DNA of 64,000 bases from Ashinkailepas kermadecensis. Taxonomy: Eukaryota > Arthropoda > Thecostraca > Neolepadidae. Of the stretch, positions 10,061 through 21,404 are shown one piece after another. The notes beneath the pieces were generated by a model, which did not search any database, was not told where the DNA came from, and saw only the letters and a program-made list of their open reading frames with translations. The stretch spans positions 48,501 to 112,500 of the forward strand of contig JAOTOM010003934.1 of assembly GCA_034440615.1 (NCBI GenBank), in the 5' to 3' direction. Numbering within the stretch: the stretch's first letter is position 1; each line of letters starts with the position of its first letter. Position numbers and translations under genes: made by a program.

Positions 10061-12361
10061 CCTCAACTGAGTCCTGGTGTTTGGGGTGACATCTGCGAAC
10101 GCTTTGCCGGATTTGGCCGTAGTAGGTAAGTGTAGTCGTGGTCTTCTGACTGCCATCGAGTTGTTCGAAGTATTCCAACTCCTATGGTGTGACTATTTGA
10201 ACTTAATTCATGCGTACTAGCCTGGTAGTTGTTGGTTGAAGTTACATTACATAAGTCGTCCATGCGCAAGGGTGCCTACACAGAGTCTGGATTTGGGCCA
10301 ACATTAACCATCTTCCGTGCTTTGTTTGACATCCGCCCCATAATTAAATGCCTGTCAAAATCGTGACAGTTCCAGGGCGCTGCGACCAAGCACAGGTGAT
10401 GTATTGCTGGTTCGTGTGTGATTGTGCGATTATCGGCGTGCATCATGCGAAGGTTACCGAGGATGTAGCGGTCAGTGTAACCGCAGTGCTGGCAGTCATG
10501 CTCTGGTGTGTTCTAAGATTTTCCCCACAACTTCCTATGAAAATGAATGTGTTCGATACTGCTAATTTATAAATGGTTCGCGCTCCATTAAGACCAGCGA
10601 AATATATCGAAACTACGATGGGAAAATGACAGGTTTTCAGTGGACTATCAACATTATTTACACCAATAGCTGTGGAAAAAAATCAGGATCGGCAGATATT
10701 GCGCCTACACAACGCTCCCTTTGTATAGCAGAGTTAATCTTTATGACTATTGCCCCGTAAATCGACACAAACAATGCTTCCATATTTGACACATTTTTAT
10801 ACCTTCTATCACTGGAGAAGAGAAAGATGTTCGCGCGTTCGTGATCAAGTAGTGGTTTTTATCAACCTTTGTATGCATGCTTATGAATACCTATTGCAGC
10901 ATTTCTGCTACGCTTTTAGTAGATCAGGTTGTAGGCATCTATGTTGTGTTGTGTTGTGTTCAGGCTGTGTTGTGACTATATCCAACTTTCAGAAATAACA
11001 TTGCTGTATCGAAGTCAGATTGTTGTTTTGGAGGTCGTATCGAACTAACCAGTATCAATAATTAACCAGTAGCAATGCCTTGTATTGCAGCACTGCAGCG
11101 ATCATGTTTGAGCAGGCATGCGACAGTGCACAGCTCATGGCACATTTTTATCGGGCACGATTCTATGTTTGTACGATTTAAATGCTTATACCTTCACGAC
11201 ATTCCTTCACGGTGCACAAATGTGCCGAGTGTTAGTAGTATTAGTTATTCTCACAAGGCTGCATGTTGTGCTTACATTTTGGGCACACGTGAAGCCCCTC
11301 TCTGGTTGGCCGTCTAATTGGAACACTGTTCTTGAAGCAAGCTAGTTAATTTTCCAGTTCAGAATTGCACCTTAGGTTACATTTCATTGCAACTAAAAAT
11401 CCCTGCCTTTTCAGGAGTGGCATGCATGCTGGTTGACCCTCTGGAACCTACTGGAACGTCGAAAGTTGTCTTGCCTGTTTTATTGTATGTATTTTTTTCA
11501 ATGGATTCATATTTTATAACCTGCAAGCATTCATATCATATATATTCATTGGCGACCTTCCGAAGTTGACATGAAGTCATTGATTTGGCTGATCTCGATT
11601 GATTTTACTTAACTTCAAAATTAATCGAAGCGTATTGTGCAAGCATAATTTGAATTCGGCGTGATCTGCTGTCATATGCGGCCTTGCAAGAGTCTTGCAA
11701 GCTGCTCCTATCCATTTTATACTAGAATCGACATAAAATGCCAGGGTACGACCACCTCGTGACGTTGCCTAGCTGTGCAGACTGTTGGAGCGAATAGCAT
11801 GTGATATATTTGAATAATCTCAAACCGTGCTGTTTATTTCGCAGCATTGTGTCGGATACATTTAATGCACGGTCGGGCTACAACTATTGATACCAAGTTT
11901 CCAACTGCAGTTTTGGCCTCTCACGTGCCTGGAACGTGATTAGCTCATGCAAAGAATGCAAACCAGGCACAATTGCATTTTCCTTGTGTAAGCGATGCAC
12001 TTAGCCGTGCAGCTGTGCAGCGGTGCAAGCGGTATTCGCTTCGGGCGTGAAGGCCGGTAAGTTGCTCTCGATAGGCAAATGTTAAGTGTGTTAAGGCAGA
12101 TACCATGTAATTAGCATAATAATATTGCATCTGCGATTTGAAATGACAGCTACGCTACGGTTAAAAGCGTTGGAAAAATGGTCAATGATAGCCCCTACCA
12201 ACCCAGTTGAAATAGGCAGCTTTTCCATCCCAAGGAAGTGAGGGGAGGGGGAGGGATTGTCGTCCGGTCGCCATTTCGTGCCTTATTAGAGGCCGGAATA
12301 AAATTCATAGTGGTGCATGTCACGCCACACAGATCCAATGTTACTCGATTATGAAAACTCT
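10061..12361. other. Unannotated stretch
   Basis: Over 2 kb with only short unrelated open frames, a TGTGTTGTGTTG run near 10940, and nothing I recognise on either strand. Confidence 0.6.
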
Positions 12362-12933
12362 TGTTAAGTCATAAAGTAAAGTCATAAAGTATTAAGGCTT
12401 AATAAGAGCCACGGGGGCCCATCTGGGTTAAGCCTATCTAGAAAAGGTACTAGAAATGTACATACTCTCACCCCAATCAATCCCTTATCCCAAGTTCCTA
12501 GGAAGCTATATACCCCAGCCTATCTAGCACCACTCCCTTGCTACCGCATAACACCCTCAACAATCACAAGCTCCTCCCATCATACCCATCGTGCCACCAT
12601 AGACAATCTCATCAGCATCACATCCCGAAGGAAGGTGCCGAATCCACTGCTAGACACACCCCACACAAATTCATAAAGCGTTCAGACTTAATAAGAGACT
12701 CACTTGCTATTGCATAATACACTGAACAATTACAAACTCCTCCCATCATACCCATTGTGCTACCATAGACAATCTCATCAGTATCACATCCCGAAGGAAG
12801 GTGCTGAATCCACTGCTAGGTACACCCTATATAAAGTTATAAAGCGTTTAGACTTAATAAGAGACTCACTTGCTATTGCATAACACACTCAACAATCACA
12901 AACTCCTCCCAACTCCCATCTCCTCCCTGTCGA
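12362..12933 (-). repeat. LINE 3' UTR with about 165-bp internal tandem duplication
   Basis: A unit starting at AACAATCACAA(A/G)CTCC recurs at about 12560, 12726 and 12891, so a 165-166-bp block is present about 2.2 times. The far end carries short repeats (12366-12390). 3' UTR recognition by the element's own reverse transcriptase is known for CR1-type LINEs; the effect of this duplication is unknown. Confidence 0.8.
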
Positions 12934-13164
12934 TCAACCCTCCCTGGAATACAGAAAAACAAGCCCCCTATTCTTATCATGATTGTCTATGCCGCTTTTA
13001 AAGATGTTCAGTGTGTTGCTACTGACAATGGTCCCTGGCAGCTGGTTCCAGTGTTCTACTACCCTGTTGGTGAAGAAAGACTGTCTTAACCTTGTCCTGC
13101 TGTGATTAACTTTAATTTTGAATTGATGACCTCTAATTGCATCATTTCTGATAAATTCAAACAT
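12934..13164 (-). pseudogene. LINE ORF2 C-terminus
   Basis: Minus-strand frame containing 'RGHQFKIKV...SRTRLRQSFFTNRVVEHWNQLP', the conserved C-terminal segment of CR1-like ORF2 proteins (R-x-F-F-x-x-R-V-x-x-x-W-N-x-L-P). It follows the RT part by a frame change near 13160. The stop is at 12934. Confidence 0.9.
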
Positions 13165-13676
13165 TTCACTGAGATATCCCTGTTCCTGACCATGAACAAA
13201 TTAAAAAATTCGATGAGATCTTCTCTCAGCCTTCTATATCTAAGTGAAAACATGTTCAATTTCTTCAATCTTTCCTCATATGCCAGGTTGCCTATACCAT
13301 TAACCATTTGTGTTGCCCTCTTTTGTACTCTCTCTAAAAGCCAACAATCTTTCTCATAACTAGGGGACCAAGCTTGGACACAGTATTCCAAATGTGGCCT
13401 GACATATGCACAGTAAAGCTTCCTGATGACCTCCTCACTTTTGTATGACACATTCCTCTGTATTGCCCCAAGCATTCTTAGTGCCTTCTTCCTGGCTTCT
13501 TTGGTCTGTTCTGATGCCCCCAATTTTGTGTTCAAAATAACACCTAAGTCCTTCTCCTGCTGAGTCACAGATAGTACTTGGCCATCCATCAAGTATGGAG
13601 CCTTCATATGCTGCCTACCTACATGCATGACTTTGTACTTATCAAAATTAACTTCATTTGCCATTTTTCGGACCAC
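13086..13676 (-). pseudogene. LINE ORF2, thumb and downstream region
   Basis: Minus-strand frame with 'YKVMHVGRQ', 'QQEKDLGVILNTKL', 'LYCAYVRPHLEYCVQAWSP' and 'LERVQKRATQM', in the order seen after the YADD-type motif of CR1/L2/Jockey-like LINEs. It continues the RT from the 13619-13888 segment after a frame change near 13660-13676. Confidence 0.92.
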
Positions 13677-13888
13677 TTCACTAGCTCGTCTAAGTCTTTC
13701 TGCAACAAAACCTGCTCATTGTGCCCTGTTATTGCCCTAAAGATCTTCAAATCATCCGCAAATTTCAAAACCTTACTGCTTAGGCCACATTCAATGCTAT
13801 TCACATATATAATGAACAATAGTGGCCCCAGTACCGACCCCTGGGGGACTCCACTAAGAACATTTTTGCCATGATGACTTTGTACCAT
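13619..13888 (-). pseudogene. LINE reverse transcriptase, motifs B and C
   Basis: Contains 'SGVPQGSVLGPLLFIIYVN' (motif B) and 'FADDLKIF' (motif C with the two catalytic Asp residues). The active-site residues are intact although the frame is broken relative to the segments on both sides (near 13870 and 13670). Confidence 0.95.
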
Positions 13889-14705
13889 TTAGTATCACTC
13901 TCTGCTGTCTATATGAAAGCCACAACTCTATCCATTTTAGGATGCTACCTGCAATACCATGGACCTGAAGCTGCATCATTAACCGTTTATGGGGTACCTT
14001 GTCAAAGGCCTTACTAAAGTCAAGATATGCTACATCAACCTGATTTCCCTGATCAAATTGTTCTGTAGCAAAATTCAAAAAGTCCAAGAGATTTATGAGA
14101 CACGATCGCCCTTTTCTAAACCCATGTTGAGTATCTTGAATCAATCTGTTTCTTTCCAGAAAACTAACTATTCTATCCTTGATAATTGATTCGAGTACCT
14201 TGCAGACTAGGGATGTGAGGCTTACTGGCCTATAGTTTTCAACTTTCCCTCTTTCTCCCTTCTTGAAAATACGAACTACATTTGCCCTTTTCCAATCTGT
14301 TGGAATTTCATTGTGTGAAACTGATCTACAAAATATTATACAAAGTGGAATTGCCACTTCCTTTTCAGCTTCCCGCAATACCCTAGCATAAATTCCATCA
14401 GGTCCTGCTGCCTTGTTTGGCTTTATTTTTCTGATATAATTGAAAACAATATCACTATCAATGAAATCAACATCGTGTATCTGATCACCTGTCACTGAAC
14501 TGTGGTTCACGGTTGGCAGATTAGTCACATCCTCCACTGTAAACACTGATTTAAACTGCTTGCTCAGCTCCTCAACCATATCACCATCCTCACTCAATAT
14601 AGTCCCATTTACTTCCAGTGGACCAATTGTGCTTGAAACTTTACTTAGCTTGTAGAAACTAAAGAACTTTTCACTGTCCCCATTACAGTTCCTAGCGAAA
14701 TCCAA
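13854..14705 (-). pseudogene. LINE reverse transcriptase, fingers to motif A
   Basis: A 283-codon minus-strand frame. RT landmarks in order: 'NKAAGPDGI' near residue 97, 'NYRPVSLTSLVCKVLE' near 158, 'GFRKGRSC' near 195, and 'YLDFSKAFDKVPH' near 229 (motif A with the first catalytic Asp). An in-frame TAA at 14708-14706 separates it from the endonuclease frame upstream; the sequence across the stop is otherwise continuous, so this looks like a point mutation. At its downstream end the frame shifts into the motif B segment. Confidence 0.95.
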
Positions 14706-15455
14706 TTATTTTGCTCGCTTTGCTGTTCTGATTTTCTGCTTCACAGCATCTCTAGATTTTTTATACGACCTTAGATTTACGATATTTGAAGCTTCCTTAA
14801 ATACTCTAAATGCATCTTTCTTAGCCTTAATTGCTTTCATCACATCTGGTGTAAGCCATGCTGGCTTTCCTACCCTTCTTTTGCGCCTTTGCTTTTGGGG
14901 GACATGTCTAATCTGAATTTCCCTCAAGTAAGATTTGAACTTTTCCCACATTTCACAGGCATTTAAATCAAAGAATTCTTCTTCCAATTTTATGGCACTT
15001 AAAGCCTCTCTCATGCAGTCAAAGTCTGCCCTGTTAAAATTTGGAATCTTTGCCAAATTATCCTTGATTGTCCCTGCTACCTGTGCCTTGAATCTCACTA
15101 TGTTATGGTCACTTCTTCCCAGAGTTTCTCCTACAGTCAAGTCTTGAACTAAATCACTTAAATCTGAGAAGACAAGGTCCAAGAATGAGCCCTGCCTGGT
15201 TGGTTCCGTTACAAACTGGTGTAAGAACAAGTCCTCTTCAAGGTATTTCCTAAACAGTTTACATGATGGGGAGCCAACACCAACATTTTCATATCCTTTT
15301 AGATTAAAGTCACCAAGAATAAGGCATTTCCTCTGAAAGTTTCTACTGATTTCCTCACAAATCACTTTATCGAGCTCCAGTTGCTGAGAATGTGACAAGG
15401 TTCCTGATCGATACAAAGCTCCTATCCTCAGTTTATTGCTGTTGCCTTTTCCCAA
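14706..15455 (-). pseudogene. LINE AP-like endonuclease, C-terminal half
   Basis: Minus-strand frame of about 249 codons. It contains 'LILGDFNLKG' (the G-D-F-N Mg/DNA-binding block of exonuclease-III-like endonucleases), 'FLDLVFSD' and 'GRSDHNIV' (the catalytic S-D-H). A basic linker, 'KQRRKRRVGKPAWLTPDV', then leads toward the RT. The N-terminal endonuclease motifs (N and E ligands) are missing, so the copy starts inside the domain. The endonuclease would nick the target DNA for priming. Confidence 0.93.
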
Positions 15456-15460
15456 CCAAT

Positions 15461-16567
15461 GACCCTCCGTGGTGAGAGAGAGGAAAACATTTTTCCTAAG
15501 CCGTCACGTATCGGCAGGTTCAACCGAACCGGGTTGGACCTGTTTGGCACAGAGATGCGAACAGTGCGCTGCATTTAATTTCTGGTAGAGTGGAGAACAT
15601 CGGGTCCAGGGCGGATCCACAAGGGCCGGTTGGGAGGCGGGATTTCCCTCTTCTCCGCAACAATATAGAAACACTCTTCGGATTTGATCAGCTAACATTC
15701 GTCGGGTCTGGTTAACACCATATGTATGCGATCAAATATATAGATCTCGACATGACATTTGGGTGCAAAACGCTGGCAAAAATCGGCTTCTGGGGGAATC
15801 AAATGACGTCGAAGTGTGATTATTTTTTTAACATCGCCCATGGCGAAAGTGGCTGGTCGGACAGACCGTTGCGACTTCATGAAACTCATGGTTTCTTTCG
15901 TCATTTCCTTGCTTCAAGCACCACGTTTCCATAACATCCGGATTTAAAACACCATTCATTTCATTCATATTTGCATTGCTGGAACATCTCGATGACATCA
16001 AGCTGATGAGCCCGATGACAGCTAGCTGCATTCGGTGTTCCACAAACAGTGTAGCTGCCTGTTCAAGAAGACGTGAGCATACGGAGTATTGCTGCTACAC
16101 CTTTAAAAAATGTTCAAAGATTTTGCGACATCAGCTCCGGTCTTGGGACTTTTGGACAGTGCTAAATTATTTGTGATATAGGGTGGTATATGACACTTTC
16201 TGAACAATGAATCCACATTACTCCAAACCACATATCGACATCGTGCTTTGTGAGGAATCTTTATGAGGTCTTCATATCTAATTTCTAACCGTATCTTGTG
16301 CTGCAAGTGTTGCATTACATGTCTTTTTAATCTTACATGTAGCGACCATATATGTTTCACTTTTTGTTTGAAGTATTTTTCTTATATATGGCTACTGCGT
16401 TCTACCTGATTATATCAAGGTATTCGTTCCAACAACTACGACCTGAGGGTGTGGTCAATCATACTTAACTACGGCGATCTTGGAATCTTGGCATATGTCA
16501 CGGCAAGAATGGAAGGCACATGGGAAATTCAGCCTCACATCAGTGGTGGCATTGATCTGAAACATCA
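15461..16567. other. Unannotated stretch
   Basis: Flank of the LINE, then AT-rich sequence without recognisable genes. Confidence 0.6.
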
Positions 16568-16700
16568 CAGGGGCGGATCAAGGAATTTCCACGAGGGGAG
16601 GAGAAACTCGTCTGGATGAGCGACATTTCCTCGGAGGGGCACCGCTGCGAAAGCCCCTGGAGGGGTACATTGAGCTGAGCATTCTCATTGAGCGGAAGTC
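16568..16700 (-). mobile_element. MITE fragment, CAGGGGCGGATC family
   Basis: Starts CAGGGGCGGATCAAGGAATTTCC. In reverse complement its body (CATCCAGACGAGT...CTCCCCTCGTGG) lines up with the right end of the element at 46.65-46.83 kb. hAT-type terminus; the other end is not visible. Confidence 0.6.
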
Positions 16701-17264
16701 AACAATGGGACTCGGACGCTGAAGAGAAATTAACACCAAACATTTCGCCTAGATACTCTTGAGTAGCGTATACATTTTAATTGGAAGATCCATGGAGATT
16801 AGAACAACTATTAATTGAACTACCAATTCTGACCTCGACTTACGTTTTTTTTAGTGCAGATCTCCAGTTGTGCATGGACGATATCTATCTTGCTTAATTA
16901 TCTTAAATAAATATCGGCGAACCGCAACATAAACGCTTGCATAACGTTGGGCGACGGTACGAACATAACTCGAGTTTTTGTTTTACACCATGCGTTCCGT
17001 TTAGGACACGGTCGTTTTACCAGCGTCACATGCTAGCCAGAATGTACCGGTTGACACTGCTTCGGCCGAAAGCCGCAGTACTATCCGCTGTCATTACGCC
17101 AGGCTTATGAAACCATTACGTTCCGATAACGTTCCCTTCCGAGAACGGTGTGCATACGCTATCTGCTTGTGTGGACCGGCCTGGAGCGAATTTCTGCCAG
17201 CGCTAGGTCCTATGTACGCAGGACTTTGTTAATATCCATACATTAACACCGCCCGGGGCCAAAT
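16701..17264. other. Unannotated stretch
   Basis: Nothing recognised on either strand. Confidence 0.6.
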
Positions 17265-17374
17265 TACGCGATGGGGGGGGGGCCCCCCCCCAACCCCTAA
17301 AAAAAAGGGGAAAAAAAATCGGGGGGGGGAATAAAAAAAAAAAAAAAATAAAAATTAAAAAAAAAAAAAAAAAA

Positions 17375-17408
<34 letters not shown>

Positions 17409-17463
17409 AAAAAACACCCCACCAAACCAAAAAACACCCCAAAACACCTTCCCGTAACCGCCC

Positions 17464-17547
<84 letters not shown>

Positions 17548-17549
17548 AA

Positions 17550-17635
<86 letters not shown>

Positions 17636-17670
17636 CCAAATTTAAAAAAAAAAAAAAATTTTTTAAAAAA

Positions 17671-17719
<49 letters not shown>

Positions 17720-17745
17720 AAAAAAAAAAAGAAAGGGGGGTTAAG
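17265..17745. repeat. Homopolymer tract of A, C and G runs; possible assembly artefact
   Basis: About 480 bp built from long A runs with single T/C interruptions, a C run of about 24, and G-run/C-run junctions (near 17273-17290). There is no repeat unit. Both edges are abrupt. Such sequence is rare in real genomes and is often produced where reads could not be resolved. Confidence 0.8.
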
Positions 17746-18054
17746 GCACATGACATAAAAGTTCCCAGGAAACCTGCAAGGTGGCGTAGTGCATGCTTGA
17801 TGACAACACATAGTGATCGGCATGCTGCAAACTGCTTATTTTCTGGCACTCTTGCATCAAACACCGAGAGTACCGGTGCTCACGATTCCCCATCTCTGGC
17901 TGTATAGCTAGAAACCTGGAACGCCACGCTCGAAATGGCCGAGTATCGATTATAAGCATGGCACCTGGAGCGTATGCATTACGAGCGTTCCTGCTACTGA
18001 GGTCATTCGGAACTATACATCCATCACATTGACTGGCAGCCGGTGGTGGAATTA

Positions 18055-18130
18055 CTTCTGAACGAGTCGAGTTTCGAACCTGCAACCTGCCAGTTAGAGG
18101 ACAAAGGCGCGACGTGCCCTGGTGAACACC
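18055..18130 (-). repeat. tRNA-like sequence (SINE head or tRNA relic)
   Basis: On the minus strand a box-B-like GGTTCGAAACT (18080-18070) is preceded by CCTCTAACTGGCAGGTTGC, which looks like a tRNA anticodon arm and variable region. A possible box A lies further upstream near 18115-18125 but is poor. Confidence 0.4.
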
Positions 18131-20654
18131 GCCCCAGCACTTGCGTCAATTGTGACGGCGCTGCGTCGAGGTCCGTCTGTTTCTAACCTATTCCGACCCC
18201 ACAGCTGATGGGGAGGCGTGGTCTCCGCAAACTGTGAAGAGCCAATTTGTCGCTGATTTGACAGGATGAGAGCAATTAGTGTTGTGCGGTTCCTGCCTTT
18301 CTTCATTGCGCCTCCCAACGCTCTATATGCGCTCCTTTACTCTGTGCTCCTCGGGTACGGGAAGGGGGATTGCACGCTTACCAACACACCGACAAGCATG
18401 CATACTAATGTATGGGTTATGCTTCCAAGCGCGTGCTCGGATGGGGTGGAGGCAAGGGCGTTGAATTCTGAAATTTATTGCGGAACACAATACATGGAGG
18501 CAATGGGCAAGCCCAAATGGATGTGGGGGGCACACACCCATGTGATCCCATGTTAAAAGTTGAAATTATCGGGGGGGGGGAGAGAATAATGAGGGTGCAC
18601 TTTCCCCTGAACAAAACAACACCCATGGGTGGGCTCTAATTTATTCACTCTGAGGTTGTCAGAAAATAGCGGGGAAAACGGCGAGTGTAGCGCAATCAAA
18701 ATTTGTACATCTACCAAACACTGATTAGCGGATCTCTGGATCGTAATTTCATATTAATATCACTTATAGTAACTGAGCTAGGTGAGGTCAAAGTCACATC
18801 GTAGTTTCTGCGAGGTGCATTCCTTCGAAGTGCTACCAAGATTGAATTCCAATTAATAGTTATTTACATAGTGGGGGACTGGTAACCGCTATTTGCATGC
18901 TCCAGACACTTTCGCGTCAGGTCACATCATTTCAACATGCATTCCACTTTTTTCAAGGTCACTGAGCTTAGTTAAACTCAAGCAAACTTCTTGAGTGCTT
19001 GGATCATGCCGTGTTTTTTTGTGGGTGGTTCGGAGGGGGTATGGGGTGGGCCAATTGAAATTCAACGTCCATATCAAACCAAGAACATGAATAACTTTAA
19101 ATTTTTGGTCATTTCCAGTGTGCCGAAAATGTGCTCTGAGCTGGCCCCGTTATAGGCGCATGAAAATGCATCATGTGTGGTGTCAACCAACTTACGATGA
19201 ACTGGAGAATGTCTTAGGATGGCTTAGCCAGATATATGACAGCTATTAGCTCCTGGAATGAAACACCCGAACTCATCGAAAGTTTGACGTCGATCTGAGC
19301 TGGAAGCTCACCAGCTAATCCAAACATAGCAGAATTAATACTACTTGAAAGAACTCGTCAACCACAACACGCTCGTTTCCCCTCTCTCCATAGGACATCC
19401 AGTTCGCGATTTGGCAGGGGCCAAATTGACCCCTCCCACCCGACCGTATGACAATCGGCTATCCACCCGAACGTGAAGTATTAAGTAATTGCATGTAGCC
19501 CCCGACATAGAAAATAAAACCCATACATTCGGAAGCCGTAGCATAATTATCAGTGTTCGATATGTAGCCGAAAGACTGCGCCAGTGCACACAGTTCGAAA
19601 TAAAGCCCCAAAGATGAATTATATCTGGTAAATTAGAATGGGCAGAAACATTAAAGGTGGCTGGCTGCATAACAGGATCAAATTGTAGGCTTTCTCACCT
19701 TCTTCTATTTCTCCCGTCCTCTGTCGGTCCAGTCCAAACCTTGGCTGTCTTTTTTGTTCTGCAATTCCAAAGAAGGCATGAACAATACTAATAAACGCAG
19801 ATTTGCCGATAGGTACATGGGGTGTTCACAGCATGGTGAAGTTGCATCTCATGGCACATTGTGTTACATATTACCACATGATAAGCCCGACGCTTCCGAT
19901 CACAACGCACCACATCACGCGTCGCGGCTCATTGAAACGATCCACATGGGAAATGGCGTAGAGGCTTTGATGGCATTGTGTCCTGTGCGGAACCCAAAGA
20001 TCAAAGATTTGTCACGGACGACTCAGTTTATTAGTCCTCAAATGCCAGTCAAGAAGTTCAGACGCTCTTACTTTCCTTCGTAGCTTCCTGCTGGATCGAC
20101 AGTTTTCTGTAATAGGCCACTACCACAGACGCCGTGCTCAGCGTCCCGATGAAAGTGTAGCCAGGGGCGGTGGATACGCGATGCCCAAAGCACAGCCTTG
20201 TCAACGTGAAGTTGATCACGTGAGTTGTGTGGAGGATGGGCACCCTGAGTCTTGGCTTCACTGGCCACCATTTTCGCACACCAAGTAGGAACAGAGGGGC
20301 AACACGGGGACCTCAGCGTTCTATGCCTTCCGACATAATAAGATAGGAACGTATTCAAATGCTTTGCCTTTCGAACATCTAATCTATCGTGTACCACGTT
20401 CAGCCACCTACAGAACTTCGCTTAAGTTCAACATTGGTGTAATGGAGACCTTCCTTTTTCCATTTTGCGCCATTCACGTTGTACAATGGGACAGAGGACG
20501 GGGATATATGGGCAACTAGCACATGTGTTGTAGCGAGGCTGTCCGTTAACTGGGTATTAACAGTGCATAAGTGTCCTGTAATTAAATTTTCGTAGACTGG
20601 AGGGTAGCGGGCGAAGACAAAATCCGTGACGGCTTCTAAAGAAGATAGCAATAT
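18131..20654. other. Unannotated stretch with nuclear-receptor-like half-sites
   Basis: No coding sequence recognised. Noted motifs: AGGTCAAAGTCA (18785-18796, a DR1 arrangement), AGGTCA (18919-18924) and TCAAGGTCA (18953-18961). Their use as binding sites is not shown by sequence alone. Confidence 0.5.
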
Positions 20655-21228
20655 GATAGGCAAAAAGGCAGGAAAAAGTGCAGGCAAAAATGCAGGCAAA
20701 AATGCAGGCAAAAATGCAGGCAAAAATGCAGGCAAAAATGCAGGCAAAAATGCAGGCAAAAATGCAGGCAAAAATGCAGGCAAAAATGCAGGCAAAAATG
20801 CAGGCAAAAATGCAGGCAAAAATGCAGGCAAAAATGCAGGCAAAAATGCAGGCAAAAATGCAGGCAAAAATGCAGGCAAAAATGCAGGCAAAAATGCAGG
20901 CAAAAATGCAGGCAAAAATGCAGGCAAAAATGCAGGCAAAAATGCAGGCAAAAATGCAGGCAAAAATGCAGGCAAAAATGCAGGCAAAAATGCAGGCAAA
21001 AATGCAGGCAAAAATGCAGGCAAAAATGCAGGCAAAAATGCAGGCAAAAATGCAGGCAAAAATGCAGGCAAAAATGCAGGCAAAAATGCAGGCAAAAATG
21101 CAGGCAAAAATGCAGGCAAAAATGCAGGCAAAAATGCAGGCAAAAATGCAGGCAAAAATGCAGGCAAAAATGCAGGCAAACATGCAGGCAAAAATGCAGG
21201 CAAGAATGCAGGCAAAATTGTAGGCAAA
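20655..21228. repeat. 12-bp minisatellite (GCAGGCAAAAAT)n, about 47 units
   Basis: Nearly identical 12-bp units from about 20680 to 21180; divergence is visible only in the first two and last four or so units (e.g. CATGCAGG, AAGAATG, AATTGTAGG). Homogeneous core with degenerate edges indicates recent expansion from the middle. Frames are open on both strands (Met-Gln-Ala-Lys on plus, Leu-Pro-Ala-Phe on minus) only because 12 is divisible by 3. Confidence 0.97.
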
Positions 21229-21376
21229 AGAGCAGTCGTATGGTAAATGGTAAAAATGGTATTGGCAAATAAACGAGCTGCAATGTGTATCTGCTGACAA
21301 GGCTGTCAAGACACAGGCGCCATAAATCGAGTACGTTAAGAAAAGCAAGTCAATACAGCTGTGTGCAGTGAAGTAC

Positions 21377-21404
21377 GGGCAAAACGGGATACCCCGTTTT
21401 GCCC
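21377..21404. repeat. Perfect 12-bp hairpin, loop ATAC
   Basis: GGGCAAAACGGG (21377-21388) and its exact inverse (21393-21404). With one bulged C the stem extends outward by ACG/CGT. Confidence 0.85.

Larger units (their letters stand above)
12362..15460 (-). mobile_element. CR1-like LINE retrotransposon, 5'-truncated
   Basis: Minus-strand non-LTR element. From 15455 downwards it has the C-terminal part of an AP-type endonuclease, a reverse transcriptase, a C-terminal region, then a 3' UTR ending at about 12362 in two copies of the 12-mer AAGTCATAAAGT with one spacer base. Short tandem repeats at the 3' end are typical of CR1-type LINEs, which lack poly-A. The first half of the endonuclease and everything 5' of it are absent, consistent with 5' truncation on insertion. 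The reading frame is broken by one in-frame stop and three frameshifts. Related fragments lie at 26.8-27.8 kb (minus) and 30.4-31.5 kb (plus). Confidence 0.95.
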
